A stretch of 64,000 nucleotides of DNA. Origin: Perkinsus marinus ATCC 50983. Lineage: Eukaryota; Perkinsozoa; Perkinsida; Perkinsidae. The stretch is from contig NW_003211646.1 of assembly GCF_000006405.1 (NCBI RefSeq), positions 1 to 64,000 of the forward strand, in the 5' to 3' direction. Within the stretch, counting starts at the first letter, position 1; each line of letters starts with the position of its first letter. The notes below the pieces were generated by a model that was not told the DNA's origin, did not search any database, and worked only from the letters and a program-made list of their open reading frames with translations. The position numbers and the translations under genes were made by a program. Positions 21,740 to 31,691 of the stretch are shown here, piece after piece.

Positions 21740-23457
21740 AACGTGAAAGCTGGCAAGGGTGCTCATGTAGGTTTTAAGGAGGTAGACTGCCGACGAGCTT
21801 GGGCTTGGTGAAAAACTGCCTCTTCCAGCCGCTTCAGCGCATCCTGAGATGAGAGAGCCATGCCGTGTATAGTGCAGCGATCTCCTTCTCACCAGCTTCT
21901 GTTGGAGGCCCTCAGCACCTAGTCGACCTCGTACCGTTGCCCCCTTCTCGAGCACTTTCCGCACCAGTACCTCATTGTAATAGGGCCGCACCCCTCCCTG
22001 TGGGGCTGTAGTTGCGGCTGGTCGAGCCAGGCTTCCCATCGCCACATCGCTCCTATGGCCTTGTACAGAGGGTTGTTGCTGAGGCAGTACTCGTTCCACA
22101 GCATGGTTGCCGCTTCTGGCCATGGTATTGTCCAGTCGATCCGCCCAGGGTACCCGGCTGGCGTCCACCATACTAGGCGATGGTCGTGTCACCACTGCAG
22201 GCCCTCGACGAGGCGATGCTGGTACGAAGACCGGCCCTTCGTACCTACAGACTGGGTGTACACATAACCTCCTACTATTGGAGATACTCACAGCTCCACA
22301 ATGCCTCCAGACTGTCCTTGAGGCTGCTGTCCACTTGTGTTCGGATCCGGCTGCTTGCCAGTAGAGGGCCTGCGCCAGAACATGACCACCGAGTAGGTGC
22401 ACCACCGTCTCCTCACCTCACTGGACTGCGAATAGGTGTCGCTCTCATGGACGGTGGTCGGTCTCGATAGGCAGTCTCCTCAGAGATTCCAACAGGCCCT
22501 TGCCGCCCTGTAGATGCTCGACGGAGCTGTTCGATAACCTGGCGAAGGCCCTGCTCCTTCTGGGCATGCTTCCGTGCGAGGTCCTGGGTGACCCTCTTCA
22601 TCTGACACATCCAGCCTGCTAGGCTTCGGTGGCCCCCTCCCTACCTCCTCGAGCAAACACTGTCGAGTCCAGGCAGCCCACACTCTACCCAAGTGCCCTC
22701 GAGCAGTTGCCTCCACCCATTTGGACCCTAGCCGGTTCATCCTGTCGGAAACTGAATGGCACACCGGGGATGTTTCTTGGAACCCGTAGTAGCATCCTCA
22801 CCACTGGCTCTGTAGGAGCAATAGGCGTCTACTAGAACTACATACGACTGCTCCACCTCGTCATGCACCTCATCTGTCTGGACGGTCCGATCCACTCGAC
22901 ACTCTCGCAGCAAGTGACTGCTCTCAACAGCTTCACCGTTCGGCGCGCAGCTTCTGGGCCTGGTAGCATCCTGGGAGCCGCTCGAATGCTGAAAAAGATG
23001 GGCGATCGAAGTCCGGTGAGTTGCATACCGAGACATTGGCAGGACTTAGTCCCCTTACCCTTCCACGATGATATCTCGGAGGCCTCCTTGATACACGCGA
23101 GGAACTCTTAGTGCAATCGTCTTCACTGCGCCACACCGAGCTTGAAGAGGTAAGCGTAGGGCTTCCGTCCTCCGTCGGCGCATTGGCCATGACTACCGCA
23201 TCCCTACACGGAGGAGGCTCAGTGCCAACCCCTGTTGACGTCTTCACTGGCCCTCTAGTCCGGAGGTGCCTCAACCGTAACTTCGCTGCTTCCCACGAGG
23301 AACCCAAGCATCTCTTGCAGGGTCGGCCCGTCCTTGGTACTCCTTCGGGAGCCTTCAATATGGAGATAGACGGTATAAGGCGGTAGAGTCGTTTGGGCAA
23401 GCTGCGTGGCAGGCAGACGAAGCCCCGGCTCGGGCCATGAGGCTTATCACTGGCCAT
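21740..23457 (-). CDS. Unidentified multi-exon gene with Trp-rich helical segments
   Basis: The likely start is the ATG at 23457 (MASDKPHGPSRGF). Recognisable coding pieces follow on the minus strand: TVYLHIEGSRRSTKDGPT, ALRVPRVYQGGLRDIIVEG, SKWVEATARGHLGRVWAAW, KRVTQDLARKHAQKEQGLR, WNEYCLSNNPLYKAIGAMW, VRPYYNEVLVRKVLEKGA, and a C-terminal coiled coil, DALKRLEEAVFHQAQARRQ, that ends in SLKPT. A canonical intron (GTGAGAAG to CATCTCAG) joins EGLQQKL to DALKRLEE. Repeated W-x2-3-W/F helices are reminiscent of Sfi1-type centrin-binding repeats, but this is only a resemblance. Many frame changes remain unexplained, and some would need introns of 16-23 nt. Confidence 0.45.
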
Positions 23458-25191
23458 TGTAAATTTACCTACTGCGCGAGAGCTGGGGATCGATTCAATT
23501 CACAACACTGCACTGAGGAGGGACGGCACGGAGAACAGCGAGTGACTAAAGCATGGAAGGTTCATGATACCTTAGAAATCGACAGGGGCCTTCCTTCCGA
23601 GCGGCCGAGGTGGAGCCCACATCAGTCCTTCCGAGCTCTGTCTGAGATCACCGATGTCCCCGAGTCGATCGAGGTCCGCTACCTGTGACGCCGCTACTCA
23701 CCACTGACAGTTTCCATGGAATCAAACTGCGCTGATGATCGATTACAATGGCGCGCGCGATGCAATTTCCGATGAAAGAAGTACGGGTCATTGGGAGGAG
23801 GAAGTGTATACCATAAATGTGTTACATCCTTGGGAAACATCCTTAGTCCTCCTATCGAGGTGAACCTGGGAGAATCCTCGGGACTAGGCGTATTTCCAAT
23901 TCATAAAATACTCAACAACAGAGGCATGACGACCGATGATACGTGGGAATATATCGAGTAATGTTGAGTATCTGTTTACACTGGGTGGATCCAATATTGT
24001 CATCACCGACTATCACTAGCGTCTACTCTAGCTATTCATTCACCCAATTTATTCGATAGATTTTATAAGTTAACCTTTCCCTGAGCTGGTTTTGTTTGTT
24101 ATCAATCCCTGAAGCTCAGGGACACTCCACCACGGTCTCCTGTGCCCCACAGTAGGGGAGGACCGCCACGATCACGGACGAGGATAGAACAGTGGCAACC
24201 AGAAACTGGAAATATGGGAATAGAGACGTGGTTCTCCGGGGCATGCTGTGGCCTGTACAGCACAGATCTCTCGCAGAGGCACTTGAGTTTTTCATCTCCC
24301 CGACGCGAGGACTCAGCACGCCGGACCTTCTTATGGAACCTTGAAGCTGGCGATGGGTTTCTCTTAGAGAAATTCTCTATCGCTATGATTTCTTGGTAAT
24401 TTGCGTGGCGGCCCTAGCGCATGTAAGGCCAGACCGCGACCAATGAGCCAATAAGAAGGGAATAGAGCATCCAACTGAAAATAGTCAGTACCAAGACCAA
24501 ACCATGTACTAAAGGGACGAGACCATCGTTAAGCTATTATTCAGCGTGCTATCCACAATAGATATAGCAGCTAGAATTCTCAGGTAGATTTGGTCTCAGT
24601 CCTCCACTCATCCTTATGGTTCATGCTTATAACCAATGCACCGCCAGAATGGGTAGAGGATTCTCGGGGACAGCATTCTTATCCATACTAAATCGTTTTA
24701 GGTCATCCAGCGGAAATCGACGTCGAGTTTTCATGTTTGGAAGTATGTATGTGCTCTTATCGTAGACGTGATGCCACTTGTCGAAGATCCTATAAAGCGA
24801 CAAGCCCGTTCAAAGCTGATGGACAGGGATAAGCAGATGAGGAGCGTGGAGTTCTAGGAAGTGTGGTATTGACTCGGCCATGCTGGGGAGGCCTATATCT
24901 TCCAACGAGATCATCTTACCACCTCTTCCCTATCGAGAAAGATGTTTCCATGCTTACCACCCACGTTTTTCCATTGCAACTATACTGATAGCTGTCGACT
25001 ATGATTTTGAGTTTATTGAGTATCACTACTGAAAAAACCGAGACCAAAGGTGAAGTGAATCTACTTCCCCCTCATTAGATAGGAACAACACAACAAGAGA
25101 GACTTCTCGTTCAACCGAGAGTGATCAATCTTCCGTACCCATCCAGTGGAGGCAGTAGTAGCAGCCTATTCTCAATGGTTGTGACCGAAAC
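23458..25191. other. Long stretch without recognisable protein genes
   Basis: The only notable signal is a strong copy of the promoter-like element at 23738, pointing rightwards. Immediately after it a short frame reads MQFPMKEVRVIGRR and could be spliced, but nothing supports it further. No known structural RNA was recognised. Confidence 0.4.
23738..23757 (+). promoter_or_regulatory. Orphan copy of the promoter-like element
   Basis: The 20-mer ATCGATTACAATGGCGCGCG matches the copies before eIF4A, eS28 and HDAC, but no convincing coding region follows on the plus strand. It may drive a non-coding RNA or a small unrecognised gene. Confidence 0.45.
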
Positions 25192-25629
25192 TTATCGAAG
25201 TCTGCGGGCCTCACGCTCTGTTTCGAGCAAAGAAAGGATATCACCCTGACGGACGGGGCCCTTGACGTTACGGACAAGGGAACGGCCAGCGAGCTCGGGG
25301 GCAGTCTCGACCATGAACTGAACGCGCACCTACAACAAACAGCAATGACTACCATCACATAGGCAGAGTAGGAGGACAGATAAGAGGATCAGGACTATTT
25401 GGTCAGTAAATAAGACTAATAAATGGTATGCTCTCTGCATTGTCGGAGCTCAGATAGGGGCGAAATATTATTCATCATTCACAATAGTCTCTCAGTACTA
25501 ACCCTTCTCCAACGTGACTACTAACGAGCCACGAGTCATAACGAGCACTACCTGAGTGACGCCACCACGAGAGCCGGTACGTCCGATAACCTTCTCGACC
25601 TTAGCAAGCTTGGGTTGATTGGAATCCAT
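25192..25629 (-). CDS. RPS28: Small-subunit ribosomal protein eS28
   Basis: Two exons, 25629-25552 and 25329-25192, encode exactly 71 residues, close to the usual 64-70 for eS28. Exon 1 reads [20 protein letters not shown]. Exon 2 begins VRVQFM and carries [19 protein letters not shown] followed by the invariant C-terminus [10 protein letters not shown]. This is a near-complete match to the family and leaves little doubt. The intron is 222 nt, one of the longest in the window, starting GTAGTGCT. The protein sits at the mRNA exit region of the 40S subunit. The promoter-like element starts 94 nt upstream of the ATG. Confidence 0.96.
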
Positions 25630-25703
25630 GATGGATAGACGTGGAAGCACTCTAGAAGAAGAGAACGATCGATAGGAATACAGCGACCCCCTCATGTCAA
25701 TAG

Positions 25704-25723
25704 CGCGCGCCATTCTGATCGAT
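25704..25723 (-). promoter_or_regulatory. Promoter-like element upstream of eS28
   Basis: On the minus strand it reads ATCGATCAGAATGGCGCGCG and begins 94 nt before the eS28 ATG. The orientation relative to the gene is the same as at eIF4A and HDAC. Confidence 0.55.
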
Positions 25724-26084
25724 TTTAGCTATGGTGAATATTGCGATGGAATCGCGCTCATGATAATCCAGACTGAATGAATTGCACATGATGATATATT
25801 TACCCAATACAACTGAGCTCCAACATGCGGAGTAGGTTTTTATATTAGTCTTTCGTACTGATGCTATATAACTTGGCCAGGAACGAGCCATTAACCTCAC
25901 AGAAATTCTGTTAAGAACATCGTTGGAAACGACAAGGTGCCGCAAGTATGTCATTGTTGGCAGTACCATCCTCGCTCTCGACGGGATGCTGGGATGTCCA
26001 TAATGCTGTTGTTACTCCCTAATATCTGCCTGTCATCTTCTCACCTACTTCTAGACCTATTAATGAGTCCATTAGTTGGGCTCC

Positions 26085-27289
26085 TGCTGATTGTTCTGCA
26101 CTAGTAGTAGTTTTCACGCCCCTATACATGAATGGGCAACAATTGTTGCTTCGATCGTGAATACACACGGTATAGAGCCAAGAGCCTTCTCGAGGAGTAC
26201 GGTCTGGGGTCCACTGACTACCACACGTAATGTCGACACATGGAATATCGCGCCGCCAACTCGTCAGTGCATTAGGTTTGTAGTAGCTAGTCATAACCAC
26301 GACTACGAAAGGCTGGTCGAGCTGCTCAGCTCCCTCGAGCCGTACAGTATGCCTGAGAACTCTGATGCTCATCACGCTTGGGCGGACAATCCTCGCAGCA
26401 TTGGTGTGATAGCTGGTAGCAAGCAAAGGGCATAGTCCAGGACCCAGCCATACCGCTCTATCAGGGACCAGACTGGCCATTGCGGCCTACTCTGAGGGAG
26501 AGGACGTAGCACGAGAGGCCAAGGATAGGGTTCGACTAGCTGGAGGGATTGCTTCGTTGGTCGACTTCGTTAGGTGAGGTCAGGGTGTTGTAATGAGGGT
26601 GATGGTAACGCTTCAGGTCACCCGAATCCACGAAGGACCGTGTTGACTGCGGTTTGGTTGCATTGAGCTACTTGGCAATCGACTGTCCGCCAAATTGCCA
26701 GGAGATGTACCAAGTAAGAGTAACATCGAGAGGTTCCCTTCCAGAAGATGTTCCTCCAGCACGGCCTCTTCCCTCTACTATTCCCTTTCATGGACAGCCC
26801 AGTGGAGGGAGTCCGTTCAACAGCCTTCAGCCTAGCCTCCAATATCTATCGTCTCTCACCTCGGTAGGAAACGCTAGTGGGAACATTTTCATCGAGTATG
26901 TTCGCTTTAGGTATCGTTACGAGTTTGTTGAGCGTGGAGGTGTGCCTTTGATAATTCGTCATATTCGAGGGACTGCCGACAGCATTGGTGAGCCCGGCAC
27001 TGTTGCCCGAGATTGCACTCTAGTTCCTTAGACTCTGACTGGGACGCTGTTGAGGCCCTACAGGACTTGGTAACGGCAGATTCGGGCAAGATCGACGAGA
27101 AGATAGCTATGGCAATCGTGCAGGAGAGAGGTGAGGATGACCCTTGAGGCGATGAGAGAATCTGTCACGCGCTCAGGCGCCCTAAGGCGAATCCAGACAT
27201 TGAAAAAGTCGCCGGAGAAGGATTTGAGCCAGGCTGCTAGTCGCTTAGAGGCGTCCCTTGTCCCCTCAGAAAAGCGTCTATCATCATGA
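26085..27289 (+). CDS. Armadillo-repeat protein, 5' end unresolved
   Basis: Exons from 26465 onward are firm: 26465-26573, 26617-26713, 26745 to about 26866, about 26913-26997, 27032-27130 and 27177-27289. They encode armadillo helices: EDVAREAKDRVRLAGGIASL, VDCGLVALSYLAIDCPPNC, MFLQHGLFPLLFPFMDSPV, VRSTAFSLASNIYRLSP and YEFVERGGVPLIIRHI. A charged C-terminal tail follows (SDWDAVEALQDLVTADSGK, then ALRRIQTLKKSPEKD). It looks like an HSPBP1/FES1-type armadillo protein, a group of Hsp70 nucleotide-exchange factors, but that assignment is tentative. One intron (26714-26744, GTAAGAGT to CCTTCCAG) is only 31 nt and is needed to read through the repeat. An upstream segment reading ERLVELLSSLEPYSMPENS at 26310-26390 is probably the preceding exon. 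Confidence 0.7.
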
Positions 27290-27766
27290 GGAATCCGTTC
27301 ATGCGCTTGTGCGTTGTTATCATCACTATAACACGATGGGGTTGTGCTGGTCAATCAAGCGAGTACCGTCTTTCCACAGAGTCGCACATTATGCCCACAA
27401 GGAAGAGAGAAAAACATCGTTCGAGGAAACGACGAAGGGAGAGTGTGAAAGAATCAGAGACACTTATCAAACTGGACAAGTATAGTGACTTTATCACTCA
27501 ATCGGATTGCCGAGTATTAAACCCAATGGCATCAGATATCACTTCTTCAGCGAAGCCTCTATCCGTGACATTGCGAGGAACAGAGTGGGCGGCGACTCAG
27601 TAATGCTAGTAGAAGTAGTGATGGTCACGAGGCTCTGTCATCGTTATTAGGGAAGCCAGACTACTTTCTCTCAAGCCACTGGGACTCCTGCAAGCCGTGC
27701 CCTCGAATCACCATCATCAAAATTGTAAACATCAGATCTCAGTCGAATAAAACATTCTCTATCTGA

Positions 27767-28100
27767 GCCTTCTCAGGCAAGGTCTGGTCGGTGACGGCAC
27801 CTGTTATGAACACAGCTTCCCTCGATACGACAAGGCATACCTCGGTCTCAATAGCGAGACGCCACTGGTGTTCACGGAAGCTGGGCAAAAGGTCAGCAGT
27901 CTACACTTGTCTATGTGAAATATGATGACTTAGGGCCTCCGCGCGCCATGGGACTCGTGTACTAAGGACCAACCCATGGTCCATCCTCTGAACACGAGTC
28001 GACTCCGTGCCGACTACCCCCGAAGCTTCGCAGCCATGAACGGCCTGCAACCCTATGGGAACACGAAGGCACGGCTCTTCCCCGATGATGGAGGTAGCAT
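27767..28100 (-). CDS. C-terminal exons of an unidentified minus-strand gene
   Basis: A minus-strand frame reads RMDHGLVLSTRVPWRAEALS and HHISHRQ. It joins through a 42-nt intron (GTGTAGAC to AACACCAG) to WRLAIETEVCLVVSREAVF and ITGAVTDQTLPEKAQIENV, ending LFD and TGA near 27743. The sequence is protein-like, but no family is recognised. A competing plus-strand open frame spans 27976-28329 (VTFIVIDSDPINPRLLPHA and following). Only one of the two can be right over the shared part, and the upstream extent is unknown. Confidence 0.35.
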
Positions 28101-28710
28101 GCTTCGCTCCGCTGTCACATTCATAGTAATTGATTCAGATCCGATCAACCCTCGACTACTCCCACACGCCCTAACAGTTGTGGAAATGCTCAGTCCTGAA
28201 TGTGCCAAGCAGCTAGCCCCAAAGCTCAGAGCCTCTCAAGAAAGGCTCTCGGGACAGTCCAGGTGTGTTCAGCGGTTTGAAAAGACTATGGAAAATCGAG
28301 ATAGGATTTCGTTTCTCTTCTTATCTTAGGAACCTTGGACCCGCTGGTCAAGTTAAAGCTGTCATATCATAGCCATTTATCACTCACTGTGCCCAACCCG
28401 ACTCCTCCTGTTGTGTTTGCATATATGGAAACCATCATTAGGCTATATGTGGTGGGAGAATACGTTATAGCCGAATCGGCCAGTACTAGAGGAAATAACA
28501 TGATTGCGCAAAATGAGAAAGCACTATAATAGTCTGCGAGGAATTTTTATGCTCGCAGACACGAACTCGGGGTAATAATAGTTGATAGAAATATCGGCAC
28601 ATGTAGTAGTAGTGGGCAGGGTTCTAAGTGGTAACAACTTCAAAGGCGCTGCTTATCGGGAGGCTGATGATGGTCCCGACTGACTGCGGACGAGTGAGCT
28701 TAGATACTCA

Positions 28711-29209
28711 CGTGTGGTGACGCCGCCCTAACAAACATCCATTGTGAATTACAGTGATGTCTTCTCTCACTGATGACATATAGCTTGTAGCTGTTGGTGC
28801 CTCCCCTTGGGAGAAACCAAACTCATTGTGTAGTCGTGGAGAAGTAAACATATCTGGAAGCACCGAAATGACCGAGACCCCGAGGGCCAATCTTACGCAA
28901 TGTAGGGGCTGCCGAGGGCGGGCCGCTAGCATAGACCCGAACCCCAATGTTGCGACCATCAACCCAATGCTCAGCCGTCAGGACCTCATCAGGCACGTCG
29001 TGGGCGTATGTGCAAAAACCAAAGCCACGGGATTGACCTGAGGCCTTCAATGCAAACAGCCCAACAGTGAATGTAGATTTACCCGTTTTTTTATCAGTAA
29101 TCACTGCCGCCTCCGTCACTCGTCCCCACTGCTGGAAATGCTGCCGTATAGCCTCACTGGTGCTACCGACCGACAGCCCGCCGATGAAGATCTTGTTGCG
29201 TCGTATCAT
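28711..29209 (-). CDS. Single-RRM RNA-binding protein (hnRNP/DAZAP-like)
   Basis: The ATG at 29209 starts MIRRNKIFIGGLSVGSTSE, which contains RNP2 (KIFIGG). After DKKTG, a 45-nt intron that happens to stay open (GTAAATCT to GGCCTCAG) leads into QSRGFGFCTYA, the RNP1 motif. The domain ends DGRNIGVRVYASGPP. This is the pattern of hnRNP A/B, Musashi and DAZAP-type RRMs, which bind single-stranded RNA. The C-terminus is ambiguous: the frame stops at about 28823 or splices into a last exon (MFTSPRLHNEFGFSQG) ending near 28708. It lies just downstream of the Mei2-type RRM on the same strand. A single two-RRM gene cannot be excluded. Confidence 0.65.
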
Positions 29210-29289
29210 AGCCGCTCCTCCAGTCCTCGGGCTCCCAAGCGTATCTCCCAACCGTCCATCACACAACTACGATGTTCACTTACCTACCT

Positions 29290-31370
29290 TGCTGTGAATA
29301 AACCTTCGATGCGGGCGGCTGCAAAATACCCCTGGGGCAATAGCCATTACTCGAGCACGACCAATGAGGCGCTCACCCTCCTGTATGTTGTGGAGTCTGA
29401 TGGACCACAAGCTTTTGATTGCTATTGTCGGTCGCTGACAAGGGACGAGGGAACTCCACTGGGTGGCCTGAGGCAGCATACGGTAGAGGCGGCATCGGAA
29501 AGGGTATGTACTGACCCCGAGCGAAAAGCATCGGCTTATACTCATTATGGGGCATCTCGTTGACTGGCGAATTACGGTAGTGGTCCACGTTAGCTTCCAG
29601 GCCTTGGACCCGAGCCCAGCACACCTGCCCAAACTCAATCCGTGACGAAGGCTTCATGATGATGAAGACCGACCTCGCAGACTTTGGTGGACTTGAATGC
29701 AGGCAGAGAGTAACCATTGAAGGAGTTAGTGAAGGCAACTGCCGACTCATGTGTGGTGAAGTTGATAAAAGCATACCTAGTACGACCGTGCAGGGGAAGA
29801 GGTCTGCAGATGGGTGAACTACCCGAGATTGCATCTGTTGCGAAAATCAATGGGTAAATAAAAAAAGTCATATGTGCCTTCGAAGCCTCGTCCATCGATG
29901 GAATTTAGAAGTATCTTCTGAGTGTATCTAACACAGTGTTGACCTCGGGATGCCCTCAAGCCCCAGGGGGTCACTTATTGGGGATGTTCCGTAGCATTAC
30001 TGTGGTCTTGCCAGAATCACTGTTTTGGCTGCTACCACCTGATTCCATCATACAATACTACTAGATTAGGAGATGCCTACTGTTGTTCCTGGTAGGGGCA
30101 GAGTTAGCCCGGGAAGAGGGAGGACCATGGCCCCGAGGGATGTGTGGGGACACCTCGATCTAAAGAGAAAGTGCGGGGGTGCGGATAGTAATGGCAGGAG
30201 ACCTGTTTGTCGAGGTCCAACAGGGTATAGTCCCGGCCTCTAGGGCCACCTTCTGATGATGATAATGAGCCCGAGACGGAGAGATCATCGTCGGAGTCGA
30301 CACAGTAGTCCTGAGGAATTCCTAGGTAAAATGAGGTAGTGTTGACTCTAGAAAGGCACCTGTCCTCTTCCTCGTCGAGATCTGCTGCCCAAGCCGAATT
30401 GAACCCCTGTGAAGCCCTGATGAAGCTGTTGTGTCTGGAGAGTGGCCAGTAGCTGCATAGCAATGAGTTGATCTATCGTTGCCGAGGGTACGGGAGGGGC
30501 CTTGCCGAGGTGGGGACCAAGAGCTGACCCTTGGCCTGACCTGCCCAACAGAGGGTAGAAGGTGCTTGCTGGCTGATTACTTTGCTGAATGGTCTTCTAT
30601 AGACAAGCTCCTCCGGTCTGGTGGGCTGATGACCTATAGTAAGGCCAAGATAACTCTCTATACCACACCTCGGCTACATCGTAGTCCTCCTCGGCATCAC
30701 TATCATCCTCCTCTTCCTCATCGAAGCTTGTATGCGGCACTGTATCCAAGGCCTGACTTTAACTGTGTTAACGACCCCCTAATGGTCACCTTTGCTCACC
30801 CCTTTCGGAAGGGACCCCCGCAATAGCTCCTCCATATTGGGTACTACTGGCAGGGTCTTAGACCTCTGCCGCAAGCTCACTTCGGGAGCTGGACCACCGA
30901 ATTCGAGAAAGGTGTTCTTCATGGTTGCCTGCGTGCGCCTATGACCCACTGCTACCCTCCCTCTGAGGACTTACCATCCCAGCGAGCCCCGTTGTCGAAG
31001 AGGGGGCGCCAGGGCGGCACTGATGATGAGGTAGGGGGAAGACGTCCTTGGAACTGTTACTACTGCTACTGCTGCTCATAGTAGCCTTGGAAAACCAAAA
31101 ACTGCACTGCCCAGATCAAGCATTCCATGCCCAAGCCCCACAGCCCCTTTGACTGATGCCTAACGTTGGGCCATCGGCCTCCATACGAGAGTCGAGACCA
31201 TCAGCGCATGATTAGGAAGGCCCTCCACTGGGGGGCAACACGGAACAGAGATGTCTAGACGGAAAATTTCGAAGCCAAAGACCCATACTGCGATCAGAGA
31301 CTCCCCATAGGAGTGAAAGCTTGCAAAGGATCTCCCATAGGGCTCTTGGACGGTCCTACCTCGCAAGGTC
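29290..31370 (-). CDS. Mei2-like RNA-binding protein
   Basis: The diagnostic part is at 29900-29450. It reads MTFFIYPLIFATD, then RTRYAFINFTTHESAVAF and FNGYSLPAFKSTKVCE. A 46-nt intron (GTCGGTCT to TGGGCAG) leads into VCWARVQGLEANVDHYRNSP. This matches the special C-terminal RRM of Mei2-type proteins: aromatic FF...LP, GYAFINF, F.G..w..f.S.K and ARiQG. Upstream exons at 30550-30110 contain TIDQLIAMQLLATLQTQQL and an acidic Ser-rich stretch (DSDDDLSVSGSLSSSEGG), usual for the disordered N-terminus of such proteins. Mei2 proteins control meiosis and differentiation in fungi and plants and also occur in alveolates. Exon joins upstream of 29900 are uncertain. Confidence 0.65.
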
Positions 31371-31404
31371 CTTACTAGGAGTAATGCAACGGGCAGTCAA
31401 AAAT

Positions 31405-31424
31405 ATCGATCAGCATGGCGCGCG
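31405..31424 (+). promoter_or_regulatory. Promoter-like element upstream of ATAD3
   Basis: The sequence is ATCGATCAGCATGGCGCGCG, oriented towards ATAD3. It begins 287 nt before the predicted ATG, further than the 86-94 nt seen for other genes. A 5' UTR intron would reconcile the distance, but none could be proven. Confidence 0.5.
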
Positions 31425-31691
31425 CGATTAACGTTCTGACCATAGAGGTGCCAACTGCATCAATGTCCAGCGAACTTGTTGGGGAATATCTCGGCAGTTA
31501 GGGCAGGCGGCGGGTGTAGGATGCTGGCGCTCTTTAGTGACAGGACCTGTGACCTCAACGCAAGGAAGTTGCTTCTGCTGTTTGCAATGTTAGTAAGCCT
31601 ATGAGCACTCACAGGCTAATCAAAGCTAGTAGTTGTAGCTGCATCGGAGAGGCATTGGTCTACAATGGTGATGGTAGTTCAGTAGTAGCTA

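Noticed and set aside
26019-26480. Minus-strand open frame of 153 residues
   Set aside because: The plus strand here carries armadillo exons with proper splice sites, so the minus frame is a shadow.
27976-28329. Plus-strand open frame of 117 residues
   Set aside because: Part of it overlaps minus-strand exons that splice cleanly to a convincing C-terminus, so it is more likely a shadow, though this is not certain.
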